A stretch of 64,000 nucleotides of DNA. It comes from Pelotomaculum thermopropionicum SI. Its GTDB lineage: Bacteria; Bacillota; Desulfotomaculia; Desulfotomaculales; Pelotomaculaceae. Under the pieces are notes generated by a model. That model was not told the origin of the DNA and ran no database searches. It saw only the letters and a list, made by a program, of their open reading frames with translations. Below are positions 33,156-41,798 of this stretch, piece after piece; position 1 is the first letter of the stretch, and each line of letters starts with the position of its first letter. The translations under genes were made by a program, and so were the position numbers. The stretch is taken from contig AP009389.1 of NCBI GenBank assembly GCA_000010565.1, forward strand, positions 2,728,001-2,792,000, read 5' to 3'.

Positions 33156-33914
33156 TTAAGACCAGCCTTTTATCACCTCCGCGGCAATAACCCTCAACCC
33201 TTCCTTCTTACAAAAGTACTCCATATGCCCTTTTACCGGATCGAAAGCGTTAATGGTAAACTCCACGTTTTCATCCAGGCCGCCTACCAGCCTGGAAACC
33301 GCCTGCGGCCAGGCAATGTCCAGAATGCCGGCAATATTGGCAAAGCGCCCGACCGCAGGCCTGGACTCCAGGCCGACCCGCCCGGCCACCCCCTGCCTGA
33401 ACCAGAACAGCGGGCTGCCCAGCATGATCAGGTGGGACACTTTTCGGGCGGCGGCCTGGTTTTGCTTCAGGGCGCAGTAGCACACGATAGAACCCAGGCT
33501 GTAGCCGATCAGGACGGCCGGCCCGGCACTGCTTTCAACGGCCTCGTAAACCCGCCCGTTAACCGCCTGGTGCGTTTCGTCCAGGTATAGATAAGTCAGA
33601 ATATCGCCAAAGTTGTCAACAATAAACTCTGCAAGCTTCTTAACCGCCTCCTTCCCCCCGGCAAAAGGGGAGCGGAGCGAACCGAGCTCCTCTGCCGCCC
33701 TTTTTCTTAAACCGAGGAGCTGGACCTGCAGGGCTTCACCGTTCCAGACCTCATCGCGGGGGCCCGGAACCAGATCGTAATAATAAACCCCGCCGAACTG
33801 CCCTTCCTCCAGCGGAAGGCCCTGAACGGCCAGTTCGGCCCGAAGCGGAGCGGCCCACTTTTTCCAGTAATAACGGTCATCGCTATGGCCCATGCCGTGC
33901 ACAAACAAGATCAT
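33156..33914 (-). CDS. alpha/beta hydrolase-like protein
   Basis: A 252-residue protein with an N-terminal ILFVHGMGHSDD oxyanion region and the nucleophile elbow GYSLGS near residue 140; a late histidine could complete the triad (VKGHMEYF). Lipase or esterase-like, substrate unknown, no signal peptide. The gap to the convergent DUF3243 gene holds the inverted repeat AACCGCC/GGCGGTT. Confidence 0.78.
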   Translation of the reverse strand: MILFVHGMGHSDDRYYWKKWAAPLRAELAVQGLPLEEGQFGGVYYYDLVPGPRDEVWNGEALQVQLLGLRKRAAEELGSLRSPFAGGKEAVKKLAEFIVDNFGDILTYLYLDETHQAVNGRVYEAVESSAGPAVLIGYSLGSIVCYCALKQNQAAARKVSHLIMLGSPLFWFRQGVAGRVGLESRPAVGRFANIAGILDIAWPQAVSRLVGGLDENVEFTINAFDPVKGHMEYFCKKEGLRVIAAEVIKGWS

Positions 33915-34126
33915 CCCAAACTACCTGCCTCCCGGACCCGATTTCTACACATTTTAATATATATTTATTCGGCAGGTTCAAATTTAAGCCGGCAACACTT
34001 TCTTGCGGCCGGGCAAAAATAATAAACCCGGTGCAAATTAAATATACCGAGGTATGGGATAGACCTTATAGTATTCTAAGAAAGGGTTTATCCCTATTTT
34101 TATTCCTATAAAATTAGTTAAATATA

Positions 34127-34155
34127 TTGTTTTAATATAGTACTAGTAGTACAAT
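34127..34155 (+). promoter_or_regulatory. promoter of the Tn554-like genes with embedded palindrome
   Basis: TTGTTT (34127-34132), 17-base spacer, TACAAT (34150-34155). The palindrome GTACTA-G-TAGTAC (34140-34152) overlaps the spacer and -10, a good place for a repressor. Confidence 0.6.
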
Positions 34156-34190
34156 ATAGAAAATATTTCATTTAATGGTGGTGTTTGCCA

Positions 34191-35321
34191 ATGAGGGTGG
34201 AAACGATTAGAACTTCCGATGGAAAAATCCGATATATGCTGGTTGACTCAGACAGTGAACCCGTCCTTCCCGTCATGCGGTTCATCAAGTTCAAGGATAA
34301 CAGCGGAGCCGCACGGAACAGCCTCCGTTCCTACTGCCAGCACCTGAAACTTTTTTTCGAGTTCATTGAGCAGGAGGGGCTGGATTATCGTAAAATCAGC
34401 ATCGACGACATGGCTGCTTTCATGCGCTGGCTTCAGAACCCCTACGGGAACCTGAAAGTAATCCCAGTGACGCCCGTAACGTCCCCCCGCGGACCGGCCA
34501 CCGTGAACACCGTCATCTCCACGGTCCTCAATTTCTACGACTACCTCATGCGCCATGAGGACTATAGCGTCCAGCTCTCCGAAAGGCTTAAAAAGACCAT
34601 CCCCGGGAGCAGGAGGGGCTTTAAAGACTTTCTCTACCACGTCAACAAGGACAAGGAGTACCCGGCCAAGATTTTAAAGGTCAAGGTCCGCCGTTCCCGG
34701 CCCAAGACCATTTCTAAAGAGCAGGTGGGCAAGTTGATTGACGCCTGCTCAAACTTAAGGAATAAGTTTTTAATCCAGCTTTTATGGGAAAGCTCCATTC
34801 GTATCGGCGAGGCCCTGGCCCTGTGGCTGGAGGACTTTGAGCCCGACGGGCAAAAGATCCACATCCGGGACAGGGGGGAACTTCCCAACCTCGCCGAAAT
34901 TAAAACTATCTGCAGCCCCCGGACGGTGGACGTTTCCCCGGATTTAATCAACCTGTTTTTCGACTATGTGGCTGAATTCCACACGGACGAAGTGGACACA
35001 AACCACGTTTTTATTAAACTGTCCGGTGAAAATAGGTATCAACCCATGGAATACCAGGACGTCGCCTCTCTTTTCCGCAGGCTGAAGGCCAAAACGGGAA
35101 TTGGCGTCAGCCCCCACATCCTCCGGCACAGCTCCTTAACCGAACTGCGCCGGGCCGGCTGGAAGCCGGAACACTTGCGAAAACGGGCCGGACATGCCCA
35201 TGTCCAGACCACCACGCAAATTTACTTGCACCCGAGCGATGAAGACATGCGCAAGGACTGGGAGAAGGCAGAGGAAAAAATGCGCCTTAAACGGCAGCAA
35301 AAGGAGGGCTCTGAACAGTGA
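34191..35321 (+). CDS. TnpA-like tyrosine recombinase
   Basis: About 376 residues: an N-terminal SAM-like core-binding domain (SLRSYCQHLKLFFEFIEQEG) and a C-terminal catalytic domain with the first Arg in SSIRIGEAL, HILRHSSLTELRRAG (H-x2-R), GHAHVQTT, and the tyrosine in TQIYLH. Family and gene order match Tn554 TnpA. ATG at 34191 with GGTGGTG upstream; a TTG at 34185 is possible. Overlaps the next gene by four bases. Confidence 0.9.
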   Translation: MRVETIRTSDGKIRYMLVDSDSEPVLPVMRFIKFKDNSGAARNSLRSYCQHLKLFFEFIEQEGLDYRKISIDDMAAFMRWLQNPYGNLKVIPVTPVTSPRGPATVNTVISTVLNFYDYLMRHEDYSVQLSERLKKTIPGSRRGFKDFLYHVNKDKEYPAKILKVKVRRSRPKTISKEQVGKLIDACSNLRNKFLIQLLWESSIRIGEALALWLEDFEPDGQKIHIRDRGELPNLAEIKTICSPRTVDVSPDLINLFFDYVAEFHTDEVDTNHVFIKLSGENRYQPMEYQDVASLFRRLKAKTGIGVSPHILRHSSLTELRRAGWKPEHLRKRAGHAHVQTTTQIYLHPSDEDMRKDWEKAEEKMRLKRQQKEGSEQ

Positions 35322-37288
35322 GTACGGTTTACCGGCCGGTCCCGACGCTAGCAAAATTACAAGAGATCGAGGAAACCTTGTCAGGCTACTGGGAAAAGGA
35401 CAGGTGGGTAATTACTGACCCCATCTTTGACGAGTTTCGGCCTGAAAGGTGGACTTTAACCAACAAAACTATTGACTTTTCCCGCCTACAACCAGGTATT
35501 AAGGGAGAGGTCAAGTTTTTCTTTGTTCACCGCCTCCAGGAACACACCTTGCGATTAAAAACGGCGGTCGTTTACGGAGTTTGCTTTGCCCGCCTGGCTG
35601 AATTTCTAGAACGGGCTTATCCCAGGATTAAAAGTTTTACGGACTTGGAAATAGAAAAGGCCATGATTAGGTGGCGTTCTTACCTAATTGAGCAGGGGTT
35701 TAAGATTAATAAAGATAGCCGCTTGTCCAGTAATGAATACGAAACTCTGTTACAGCAGGTATATCAGTTTATGGTCAACTTCTACGACGAGCGGGAGGAG
35801 TTTGAAAAGAACGTCTGGGATGTGCGGAAAATACCAGGAGCGAAATATACCCAAAACAAAGCTCTTTACCTGCTTTCCTTTGAGGGCATTCCCCTTCCCT
35901 TCCGGCCCCTGGCTAAAAGATACCTGAAGGTACGGGTAGGCATTCGGTCATATACCCAATGTGCAACAGACTTGATGGCTCTGCGTTTGTTTCTGTGTTT
36001 CATTCACAAGCAATATCCTCACTGGAAAGACCTTAAGAGTTTATCTCGTAAGGATATAGAGAATTACCTGGCATGGTACCGGTCGTACACAGAAGGTTGG
36101 CGAAAACAGCATTATGAATATTTAGTCAGCCTGCGGAGCTTTTTAGATTACATACAGCGGGCCGGGTACCCGGAGGCGCCGGAAAAGCCTCATTTTTTGC
36201 TGTTGTTCAAGGAAGATTTCCCTAGGCTGGCTAAGCGGTCGGAAGAAGATATTAAATTTATCCCTGAAGGGGTTCTAAGGCAACTGGAAGAAAATCTGGA
36301 TCAGCTTACGCCCCCGGAGTACATCCCTGTAGTCGTTCTTCTTCGTGCTACGGGCTGGCGCATCTCCGACATCCTGAACCTTCGTTACGATAACTGCCTG
36401 GACCGTACTGCCCAAGGGTGGTGGCTCTGCGGGGATATTCTGAAAACGCAGGTGCTGAACCACCGCGTTCCCATTACCGACGAGGTGGCTACAGTGGTTC
36501 AGGCAGTAGTTGATGAGATCAAAGAAAAAAGCACGCCGGAAAACAACCCTCATAAATTGCTGTTCGTGCGACTGGAAGGAAAACGCAGGGGCCGCCCACC
36601 AATGGGGTTGCTCATTCAACAGGCTCTCATTCGCTTGGCCCAAAAATGCAACATCGTAGACGATCAGGGCCGGGTATTTCATTTTGGTAACCATGCTTTC
36701 CGCCACACTAAAGGCGTGGAGTTAATTAACAACGGGATGAACATTCTTCACGTCCAAAAGTGGATGGCCCACGCTTCCCCGGAAATGACCCTGCGTTACG
36801 CAAAGATCCTGGACACCACCATGCGGAAGTCCTGGGAAGAGGCCACGAAAAACGGCCTTTTCCGGATTGACCCTACAGGGAAGCCCGTAAGGATCGACCC
36901 TTCCGAAATCGAGAACGAAGATTTAATTGAGTGGGAGTATATCCGCCACAACCTGGATGCGGTGAGGACGCCCTTAGGGTACTGCCTTAAGCCCCACAAG
37001 GTGGAGTGCAAGCACCAGTTAAACCCCTGCCTGACCTGCCGCAATTTATGCACCACCCCTGATTTTATCCCGCAGTTCGAGGCGGAAATCAGGGAGGTAA
37101 AGGCTGTCATCGAGCGCGGCAAGGCCCAGGGCCGGACCATCTGGGTGGAGAAAAACGAGACCCTTCTGGAGCGTTACGAAGCGATTCTGACTGTTCTAAA
37201 GGAAGGCCATACCCATCACCTGGCAGGGAAAAAAGGGCGAGAGTACGTGGGGGAGGAACGTTTAAATGTCCGGCAAACACCAGCGTAA
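35318..37288 (+). CDS. TnpB-like tyrosine recombinase with C-terminal Cys cluster
   Basis: A 656-residue recombinase. Catalytic residues: Arg in ATGWRISDILNLRYD, H-x2-R in HAFRHTKGVEL, His/Trp-region HASPEMT, and Tyr in LRYAKI. After the catalytic domain there is a cysteine group (VECKHQLNPCLTCRNLC) and a helical tail, as in Tn554 TnpB. This is the transposon protein, not the IS200/IS605 TnpB nuclease. GTG start overlaps the TnpA stop (GTGA). Confidence 0.9.
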   Translation: MSTVYRPVPTLAKLQEIEETLSGYWEKDRWVITDPIFDEFRPERWTLTNKTIDFSRLQPGIKGEVKFFFVHRLQEHTLRLKTAVVYGVCFARLAEFLERAYPRIKSFTDLEIEKAMIRWRSYLIEQGFKINKDSRLSSNEYETLLQQVYQFMVNFYDEREEFEKNVWDVRKIPGAKYTQNKALYLLSFEGIPLPFRPLAKRYLKVRVGIRSYTQCATDLMALRLFLCFIHKQYPHWKDLKSLSRKDIENYLAWYRSYTEGWRKQHYEYLVSLRSFLDYIQRAGYPEAPEKPHFLLLFKEDFPRLAKRSEEDIKFIPEGVLRQLEENLDQLTPPEYIPVVVLLRATGWRISDILNLRYDNCLDRTAQGWWLCGDILKTQVLNHRVPITDEVATVVQAVVDEIKEKSTPENNPHKLLFVRLEGKRRGRPPMGLLIQQALIRLAQKCNIVDDQGRVFHFGNHAFRHTKGVELINNGMNILHVQKWMAHASPEMTLRYAKILDTTMRKSWEEATKNGLFRIDPTGKPVRIDPSEIENEDLIEWEYIRHNLDAVRTPLGYCLKPHKVECKHQLNPCLTCRNLCTTPDFIPQFEAEIREVKAVIERGKAQGRTIWVEKNETLLERYEAILTVLKEGHTHHLAGKKGREYVGEERLNVRQTPA

Positions 37289-37655
37289 CACGGGAGGAAT
37301 GAAAAAACACGCCCGGCACAAGAGCGAGGAAACCGTGAAAAAGGTTGACGAGGCCATCCAGAGGCTAATCAAGGCTGGGGAGAAAATCAACTTCAACAGC
37401 GTTTCTCTGGAGGCCAGGGTGAGTAAGTCTTATCTCTACACCCACCAGGAGATTAAGGAGTGCATCGAGAACCTCCGTAAGCAGCAGGCGGCCGCGCCTT
37501 CTCCGAAGCAGATAAAACGGGAAATGACCGATGCCAGCAAGGATATTATTATTGCTGCAAAAAACAAACGTATCAAGGAACTGGAAGCCGAAAACAAACG
37601 GTTGAAAGAGGAACTTAAAATGCTGCGGGGAAAGCTTTACGAATCATTGGAGTAG
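37266..37655 (+). CDS. TnpC-like small helical transposition protein (DUF6262-like)
   Basis: 129 residues. A basic N-terminal part and helix-turn-helix-like centre (NFNSVSLEARVSKSYLYTH) followed by a C-terminal coiled coil (KNKRIKELEAENKRLKEEL). Tn554 TnpC influences orientation and frequency of transposition (family knowledge). ATG at 37266 overlaps TnpB by 23 bases. Confidence 0.85.
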   Translation: MSGKHQRNTGGMKKHARHKSEETVKKVDEAIQRLIKAGEKINFNSVSLEARVSKSYLYTHQEIKECIENLRKQQAAAPSPKQIKREMTDASKDIIIAAKNKRIKELEAENKRLKEELKMLRGKLYESLE

Positions 37656-37714
37656 GATTAATTTTACGAACGTAATCATTCTTAAAATGGTTATGCTTAT
37701 TATTGCCGCAGCCG

Positions 37715-37892
37715 GGCCTGTGGATATGTGGGCAACGCGAAGCGTTGTCCAAGCGAGTGTGAACCCTGTGGACAGGCGGGAAGCAAACCAATGAACTGCC
37801 TGGAAATTCAGGGTTCGGTTAGATAACCCCGATTGGTGAGATGAACCCTTGTGCCTGTCCACAAGTCCACACGAGCGGCATATCCACAGGCC
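37715..37892. repeat. nested inverted repeats after tnpC
   Basis: Outer arms GGCCTGTGGATATG (37715-37728) and its exact complement (37879-37892). Inner arms TGTGGACAGGC (37767-37777) and exact complement (37853-37863). Between them lie hairpins CAACGC-GAA-GCGTTG (37733-37747) and GGTTA-GA-TAACC (37817-37828). The whole could fold as one branched RNA or DNA structure of 178 bases. Confidence 0.8.
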
Positions 37893-37994
37893 TAAAGCAG
37901 GATTAGAGGTTCCCCATGTTGCGAGTCTGGTTTTGGAGTACGCTTAATATTTTAAACACAAAAATATACGTTGTGGATATATACAGAAAGTGAG

Positions 37995-38024
37995 AACCTT
38001 GTGTTTACAGGGTTTTTTCTTTTT
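37995..38024 (+). terminator. terminator after the Tn554-like genes
   Basis: AACCTTGT, loop GTTT, ACAGGGTT (one G-U pair) followed by TTTTCTTTTT. Confidence 0.75.
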
Positions 38025-38103
38025 AGGTATATATAAAAAAACCCGGATTTATTTTTTAGCGTTGAAAAATTATCCCGCTTAAATTTTTTTGGTTCAAATT
38101 GCC

Positions 38104-38268
38104 TTAACTTAAGATAATGGCGTCCCTGTTGCACGCCACAAACTCTTCTTTAACATCCCCGCAGTTTTTGCAGACAACGGTAAGAATATCGCAGAGGTCG
38201 CCCTGGGAAACGCTGATGTAAAACCCGTCCGGTTCTTCATTGCCGCAGTCGCACAGAAACTTGATCAT
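38104..38268 (-). CDS. small zinc-ribbon-like protein, 54 residues
   Basis: Short gene with ATG at 38268 preceded by GGAGGTGA six bases upstream. The product starts MIKFLCDCGNEEPDGFYISV and has C-x-C and C-x2-C (VCKNCGDV) plus a later cysteine (VACNRDAIILS), the look of a zinc ribbon. No named family recognised. Leftward, downstream of the rhomboid gene by 79 bases. Confidence 0.7.
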   Translation of the reverse strand: MIKFLCDCGNEEPDGFYISVSQGDLCDILTVVCKNCGDVKEEFVACNRDAIILS

Positions 38269-38347
38269 TTGCTATCACCTCCGCCGTATTAGTGAAGAAT
38301 TCGTCACATGCGGAGGCGATCCTTTTTATTTTTTCTAATAAAAAATA

Positions 38348-39016
38348 TTAATAATTAGCATATCTCCTGCGCCGGGCAAACAATTTAACCAGCAGCATCC
38401 CGGCCACAAACCCTCCGATATGGGCCCAAAAGGCCACGCCCTGGGCGACCTGGCCGGACAGGCCGGCAGTGCCGTTCAAAACCTGGAGGATAAACCAGAT
38501 GCCCAGGAAAATCACGGCGGGAATGGGAACTACCTGAATGAATATAAAAACAAATATGAGGGTAAGCACCCTGGCCCCCGGAAACAGGATCAGGTACGCC
38601 CCCAAAACTCCTGCTATGGCTCCGCTGGCCCCGATAAGAGGCGACTTTGACATTGGAGTGTACAGGACGTGGGCAATTGTGGCAATATAGCCGGTCAGGA
38701 GGTAAAAGACGAGGTACTTGAAATGGCCCATGCGGTCTTCTACGTTGTCGCCGAAAATCCACAAGTAAAGCATGTTGCTCAAAACGTGAAACCATCCGCC
38801 GTGCAGGAACATGGCGGTGGTAAGCCTGGCCATCTGGTCCGCCGTCAGGCCTGCGTCTACAAGCTGGGCCGGGATCACCCCGTGCGAGTATATAAAATAG
38901 TCCACATATCTTCCCAAAGAAACCTCATAAACAAAAACGGCCAGGTTAACAACTATCAGCAGCACGTTGACTATGGGGTAACTCCGGGAAGGGATGTCGT
39001 CCCTTAACGGTATCGT
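38348..39016 (-). CDS. rhomboid-family intramembrane serine protease with non-standard start
   Basis: Six-helix membrane protease. Catalytic serine in IGASGAIAG, histidine in WAHIGGFVAG, and the N-terminal family motif IPLRDDIPSRSYP. The only standard start in frame is GTG 38965, which has no ribosome site and would cut off that conserved motif. A strong GGGGGAGG lies just before ACG (39016) followed by ATA (39013) and the conserved sequence; relatives start MIPLRD. Initiation at ACG or ATA, or a damaged start codon, is inferred. About 222 residues from ACG. Confidence 0.82.
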   Translation of the reverse strand, partial: TIPLRDDIPSRSYPIVNVLLIVVNLAVFVYEVSLGRYVDYFIYSHGVIPAQLVDAGLTADQMARLTTAMFLHGGWFHVLSNMLYLWIFGDNVEDRMGHFKYLVFYLLTGYIATIAHVLYTPMSKSPLIGASGAIAGVLGAYLILFPGARVLTLIFVFIFIQVVPIPAVIFLGIWFILQVLNGTAGLSGQVAQGVAFWAHIGGFVAGMLLVKLFARRRRYANY

Positions 39017-39135
39017 GGCAGCCTCCCCCTTTGCTTTTTATTTATTTTTCCAGAAAGCCTGCTTTATAATATTCAGGGCAATATTCCGGCCGTTCATTTA
39101 TTCCCTTTCCTGCCCGGCCCTGCTAAAAAGTTTTT

Positions 39136-39885
39136 TCATGCATCAATTGCCAGGGCTTTGAGGGTGTCGGTCAGAACCTTTCCTATTTTTTCGTTTATAA
39201 CAAGAACGGCCCGGCCGTCCCAGGGGGTGGGCTCCCTGTTTATAATTACGAGCTGTCCGGCCAGTTCCGGCAGGGAAGCTACAGGGTAAACCTGGAGGCT
39301 GCTGCCGATGGCCATGAGCAACTGGCACCCCGAGAGGGCCCGATAGGCGCTGTAAAAGTCATCCCCCATCGGATCTTCAAAAAGAACCACGTCGGGCCGC
39401 AGCACGCCGTTGCAACTGCCGCAGCGGGGCGGGTTTGTCCCGGCATTGAACTGCTCCAGAAGATACCCGAAGGGGTAGCTGCGGCGGCACTCCATGCAGT
39501 GGCAGGTGCGCAGATGGCCGTGCACTTCCCATACTTTTTGCGAACCGGCCCTGCGGTGCAGGCCGTCGATATTCTGGGTAATCACTCCGGCCAGCAGCCC
39601 TTTCCGCTCCAGGCTGGCCAGGGCATAGTGGGCGGCATTCGGTTCGGCGCCGGCGCACTTGCTCAGCAGGTCCAGGTTTGCCCTGTAAAAGGCGGCCGGA
39701 TCGCGCCGCAGGGCAGAAACCGTTGCCACCTTTACCGGGTCGAGCCTGGTCCAGAGGCCGGTGCCGGGGCTGCGGAAGTCCGGGATGCCGCTTTCGGTGC
39801 TGATACCCGCACCGGTCAGGGCAAAAGTGCGGGTGGAAGTTTTTAATAAATCTGCCAGGCATGCAATCTTTTCACCGTAATTCAC
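39136..39885 (-). CDS. NAD-dependent protein deacylase (sirtuin, CobB-like)
   Basis: A 249-residue Sir2 protein that removes acyl groups from lysine using NAD. Motifs: [27 protein letters not shown], catalytic VHGHL, and the zinc cysteines CHCMEC and CGSCNG. GTG start at 39885. Length and motif set are standard. Confidence 0.95.
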   Translation of the reverse strand: MNYGEKIACLADLLKTSTRTFALTGAGISTESGIPDFRSPGTGLWTRLDPVKVATVSALRRDPAAFYRANLDLLSKCAGAEPNAAHYALASLERKGLLAGVITQNIDGLHRRAGSQKVWEVHGHLRTCHCMECRRSYPFGYLLEQFNAGTNPPRCGSCNGVLRPDVVLFEDPMGDDFYSAYRALSGCQLLMAIGSSLQVYPVASLPELAGQLVIINREPTPWDGRAVLVINEKIGKVLTDTLKALAIDA

Positions 39886-39906
39886 TTTATCACTCCGCTT
39901 TCGAAC

Positions 39907-40659
39907 TTAATTATGACCGATCCGGCAACCCTTTATTTCCGGCCACAAATTGCGCCGGTCAAAGGTCTGCAGGGCGGTGAGAAAGCGCATCTTTAAATCC
40001 GGATAACGGCCTGCCAGCCAGGCCACCAGTTCCCTGGCCTCCTGCCGCTTGGTTTTGCCGCTGGCCGGACAGGGATTGGTTATGGCCGGCAGCCCTTCCA
40101 TCTCCACCCAGGTACGGATGTCCTCAGCCGGCAGATAAACCAGGGGCCTGATCATGGTCAACCCGGTGCGGTCGAGAAAAGTGCAGGGCGAAAAAGTGCG
40201 CAGTTGCCCGGTATAAAAAAGGCTCATAAAAAAAGTTTCAATGGCATCGTCCAGGTGATGCCCCAGGGCTACCTTGTTGCAGCCCAGTTCCAGGGCCTTG
40301 CCGTGGAAGGCGCCCCGGCGCAGGTGGGCACATAGCGCGCAGGGGTTCTCACCTTTCCTGGCCTCAAAGACTATTTCCGCAATGCCGGTTTTAACCACAT
40401 GCAGGGAAACGTTCCTCAACCGGCAGAATTCCTCCAGCAGGGATATATCGGCCGGCCACCCCAGGTCGACAAACACCGCCTCCAGCTCAAACCGTACCGG
40501 CGCCGAGCGGCTGATCAGGTGCAGGGCGTGGAGTAAAGAAGTGCTGTCCTTCCCGCCGGACATGCCCACCGCCACCCTGTCCCCGGCCCCAATCATGCCG
40601 TAATCGGTAATGGCCTTCTTGATCCGCCCCAAAAACCACTTCCGGTAGTCTTTAACCAA
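39907..40659 (-). CDS. PP-loop ATPase of the TtcA/TilS-like family
   Basis: About 250 residues. PP-loop SGGKDST near residue 38, CALCAHLRRG giving the C-x2-C pair of the TtcA group, GHHLDDAIETFFM, and a late proline-cysteine PCPASG. TtcA-type enzymes thiolate tRNA using an Fe-S cluster; the exact target is uncertain. TTG at 40659 with GGAAGGTG eight bases upstream is preferred to a longer in-frame start at 40725. Confidence 0.86.
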   Translation of the reverse strand: MVKDYRKWFLGRIKKAITDYGMIGAGDRVAVGMSGGKDSTSLLHALHLISRSAPVRFELEAVFVDLGWPADISLLEEFCRLRNVSLHVVKTGIAEIVFEARKGENPCALCAHLRRGAFHGKALELGCNKVALGHHLDDAIETFFMSLFYTGQLRTFSPCTFLDRTGLTMIRPLVYLPAEDIRTWVEMEGLPAITNPCPASGKTKRQEARELVAWLAGRYPDLKMRFLTALQTFDRRNLWPEIKGCRIGHN

Positions 40660-40745
40660 ACAGAACACACCTTCCGGCGCACATTTCCTCTTTTTTATAA
40701 TAAAATCAGCCTCAAACAAAAACAAGTCCTGGCACTACAAAGCAA

Positions 40746-41798
40746 TTATTTTTCGGTGCCCAGCCCTTCCAGCGGGTCCGCCTCCTCAAGGGTTTTGCCG
40801 AAGTAAAGGCAGCCCGCGCCCAGGAGCAGGTTGAGCACCGCACCAAACAGGTAAACCAGGCTCAAGGCGGCGGAATCCTTCAACAATACATATCCGCCGA
40901 AAAGCAAAAGCCCGCACCAAAAGTAGCTTCTTGCCTTTTTTCGCGAGCCAAAGGCCGCATCACGCAAGGCTGAAAAGGCTGCCGGCAGCCTTCCGTTCTG
41001 CGGCCCGGCCAAAGCGGCGGGCGGTTCCTCCCCGCTTAAAAAAGCGCCGGCGCCGGCCTGCCTGGCCAGGTCGATCAGCCTGTAACGGTCGGCCAGCTTA
41101 ATGTTTAGCCCCCGGCGCGCCGCCTTTTTCACCACAGATGCGGCCCCCGGCGCAAAACTGCCTAAGGTAACAAAAAGGCCGTTTCTATAGCCGCCCAGGT
41201 GCATTGCGCCGGCAAAAGCCCGGATGTCGTCCGGGGCAATTTTCCCGTCGGCTTCCTGGCGCACGCAGCGGACCGCCACCGGCACCCCCCTGTAAATGCC
41301 CTCCAGGTCGATGCCCGCGCCGGCGGCGCTGCCGTCTTTTCCGTCCCCGGCCAGCCTCACCTCCTGGAAGCCGGGCAGCCCGGCCAGGATGTCCCGCACG
41401 TAAGCTTTAAATTCCCGGTGCTGGTCCATTTTTAAAATGTCCTCCATAAATCTCTGCCCGGCCAGCCAAAACCTGCGCTGCAACTGGTGCCTGTACTCCC
41501 TCTTCTCCTTCAGCTTTTTTAAGATCGGCAATGCGGCCGCCAGCAGCACGGCCGACAGCGCCAGGGCGGCACGGGGCCGGCCGGTAAGGCTTGCCAGCAG
41601 GAAAAAAACGGCCAGCCAGGCCAGCAGCAGCCCCACCAGGACGTCCAGCCTCCTGCCCAGGGCACTCCTGGCATCCTCGCCGGGCTGCCTCCGGTAATAG
41701 CGCAAAAAGGCGCCTTTCTCACGCCTTTCCCGCCATTTTGAAAAGCTCAGGCGCAGGTTCCTCCCTTTAAAATTAAAAATGCGCACCCGGAATTTCAT
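40746..41798 (-). CDS. membrane protein with restriction-endonuclease-like (Mrr-cat) domain
   Basis: About 350 residues. Two N-terminal hydrophobic helices (VLVGLLLAWLAVFFLLASL and a following Ala/Leu-rich one), then a cytoplasmic domain with D-x-G-A-G-I-D-L-E and VPVAVRCVRQ resembling an Mrr_cat nuclease core, and two more hydrophobic helices near the C-terminus. The usual catalytic (E/Q)-x-K is not obvious (VRCVRQ), so activity is doubtful. ATG at 41798 with AGGAG five bases upstream. Nuclease-fold assignment is inferred. Confidence 0.65.
   Translation of the reverse strand: MKFRVRIFNFKGRNLRLSFSKWRERREKGAFLRYYRRQPGEDARSALGRRLDVLVGLLLAWLAVFFLLASLTGRPRAALALSAVLLAAALPILKKLKEKREYRHQLQRRFWLAGQRFMEDILKMDQHREFKAYVRDILAGLPGFQEVRLAGDGKDGSAAGAGIDLEGIYRGVPVAVRCVRQEADGKIAPDDIRAFAGAMHLGGYRNGLFVTLGSFAPGAASVVKKAARRGLNIKLADRYRLIDLARQAGAGAFLSGEEPPAALAGPQNGRLPAAFSALRDAAFGSRKKARSYFWCGLLLFGGYVLLKDSAALSLVYLFGAVLNLLLGAGCLYFGKTLEEADPLEGLGTEK

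Larger units (their letters stand above)
34127..38024 (+). mobile_element. Tn554-like transposition module without cargo
   Basis: Three overlapping genes in the order TnpA (tyrosine recombinase), TnpB (larger tyrosine recombinase), TnpC (small helical protein), as in Tn554, followed by a structured non-coding stretch and a terminator. Neither end was defined with certainty; the limits given are from promoter to terminator. A 10-base direct repeat GGTTCAAATT lies at 33975-33984 and 38091-38100. No resistance or other cargo gene is present. Confidence 0.72.
37656..38103. other. non-coding right side of the Tn554-like module
   Basis: No gene was recognised. The first 240 bases are rich in inverted repeats (see 37715-37892), then comes an AT-rich part with a terminator at 37995-38024 and the direct repeat copy at 38091-38100. 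The motif TGTGGATAT or its complement occurs three times. Confidence 0.6.

Noticed and set aside
33975-33984. T-arm-like GGTTCAAATT as part of a tRNA attachment site
   Set aside because: No acceptor stem or anticodon arm could be built around either copy.
37715-37892. CRISPR-like or plasmid-iteron array
   Set aside because: The repeats are inverted pairs of different lengths, not regularly spaced direct repeats.
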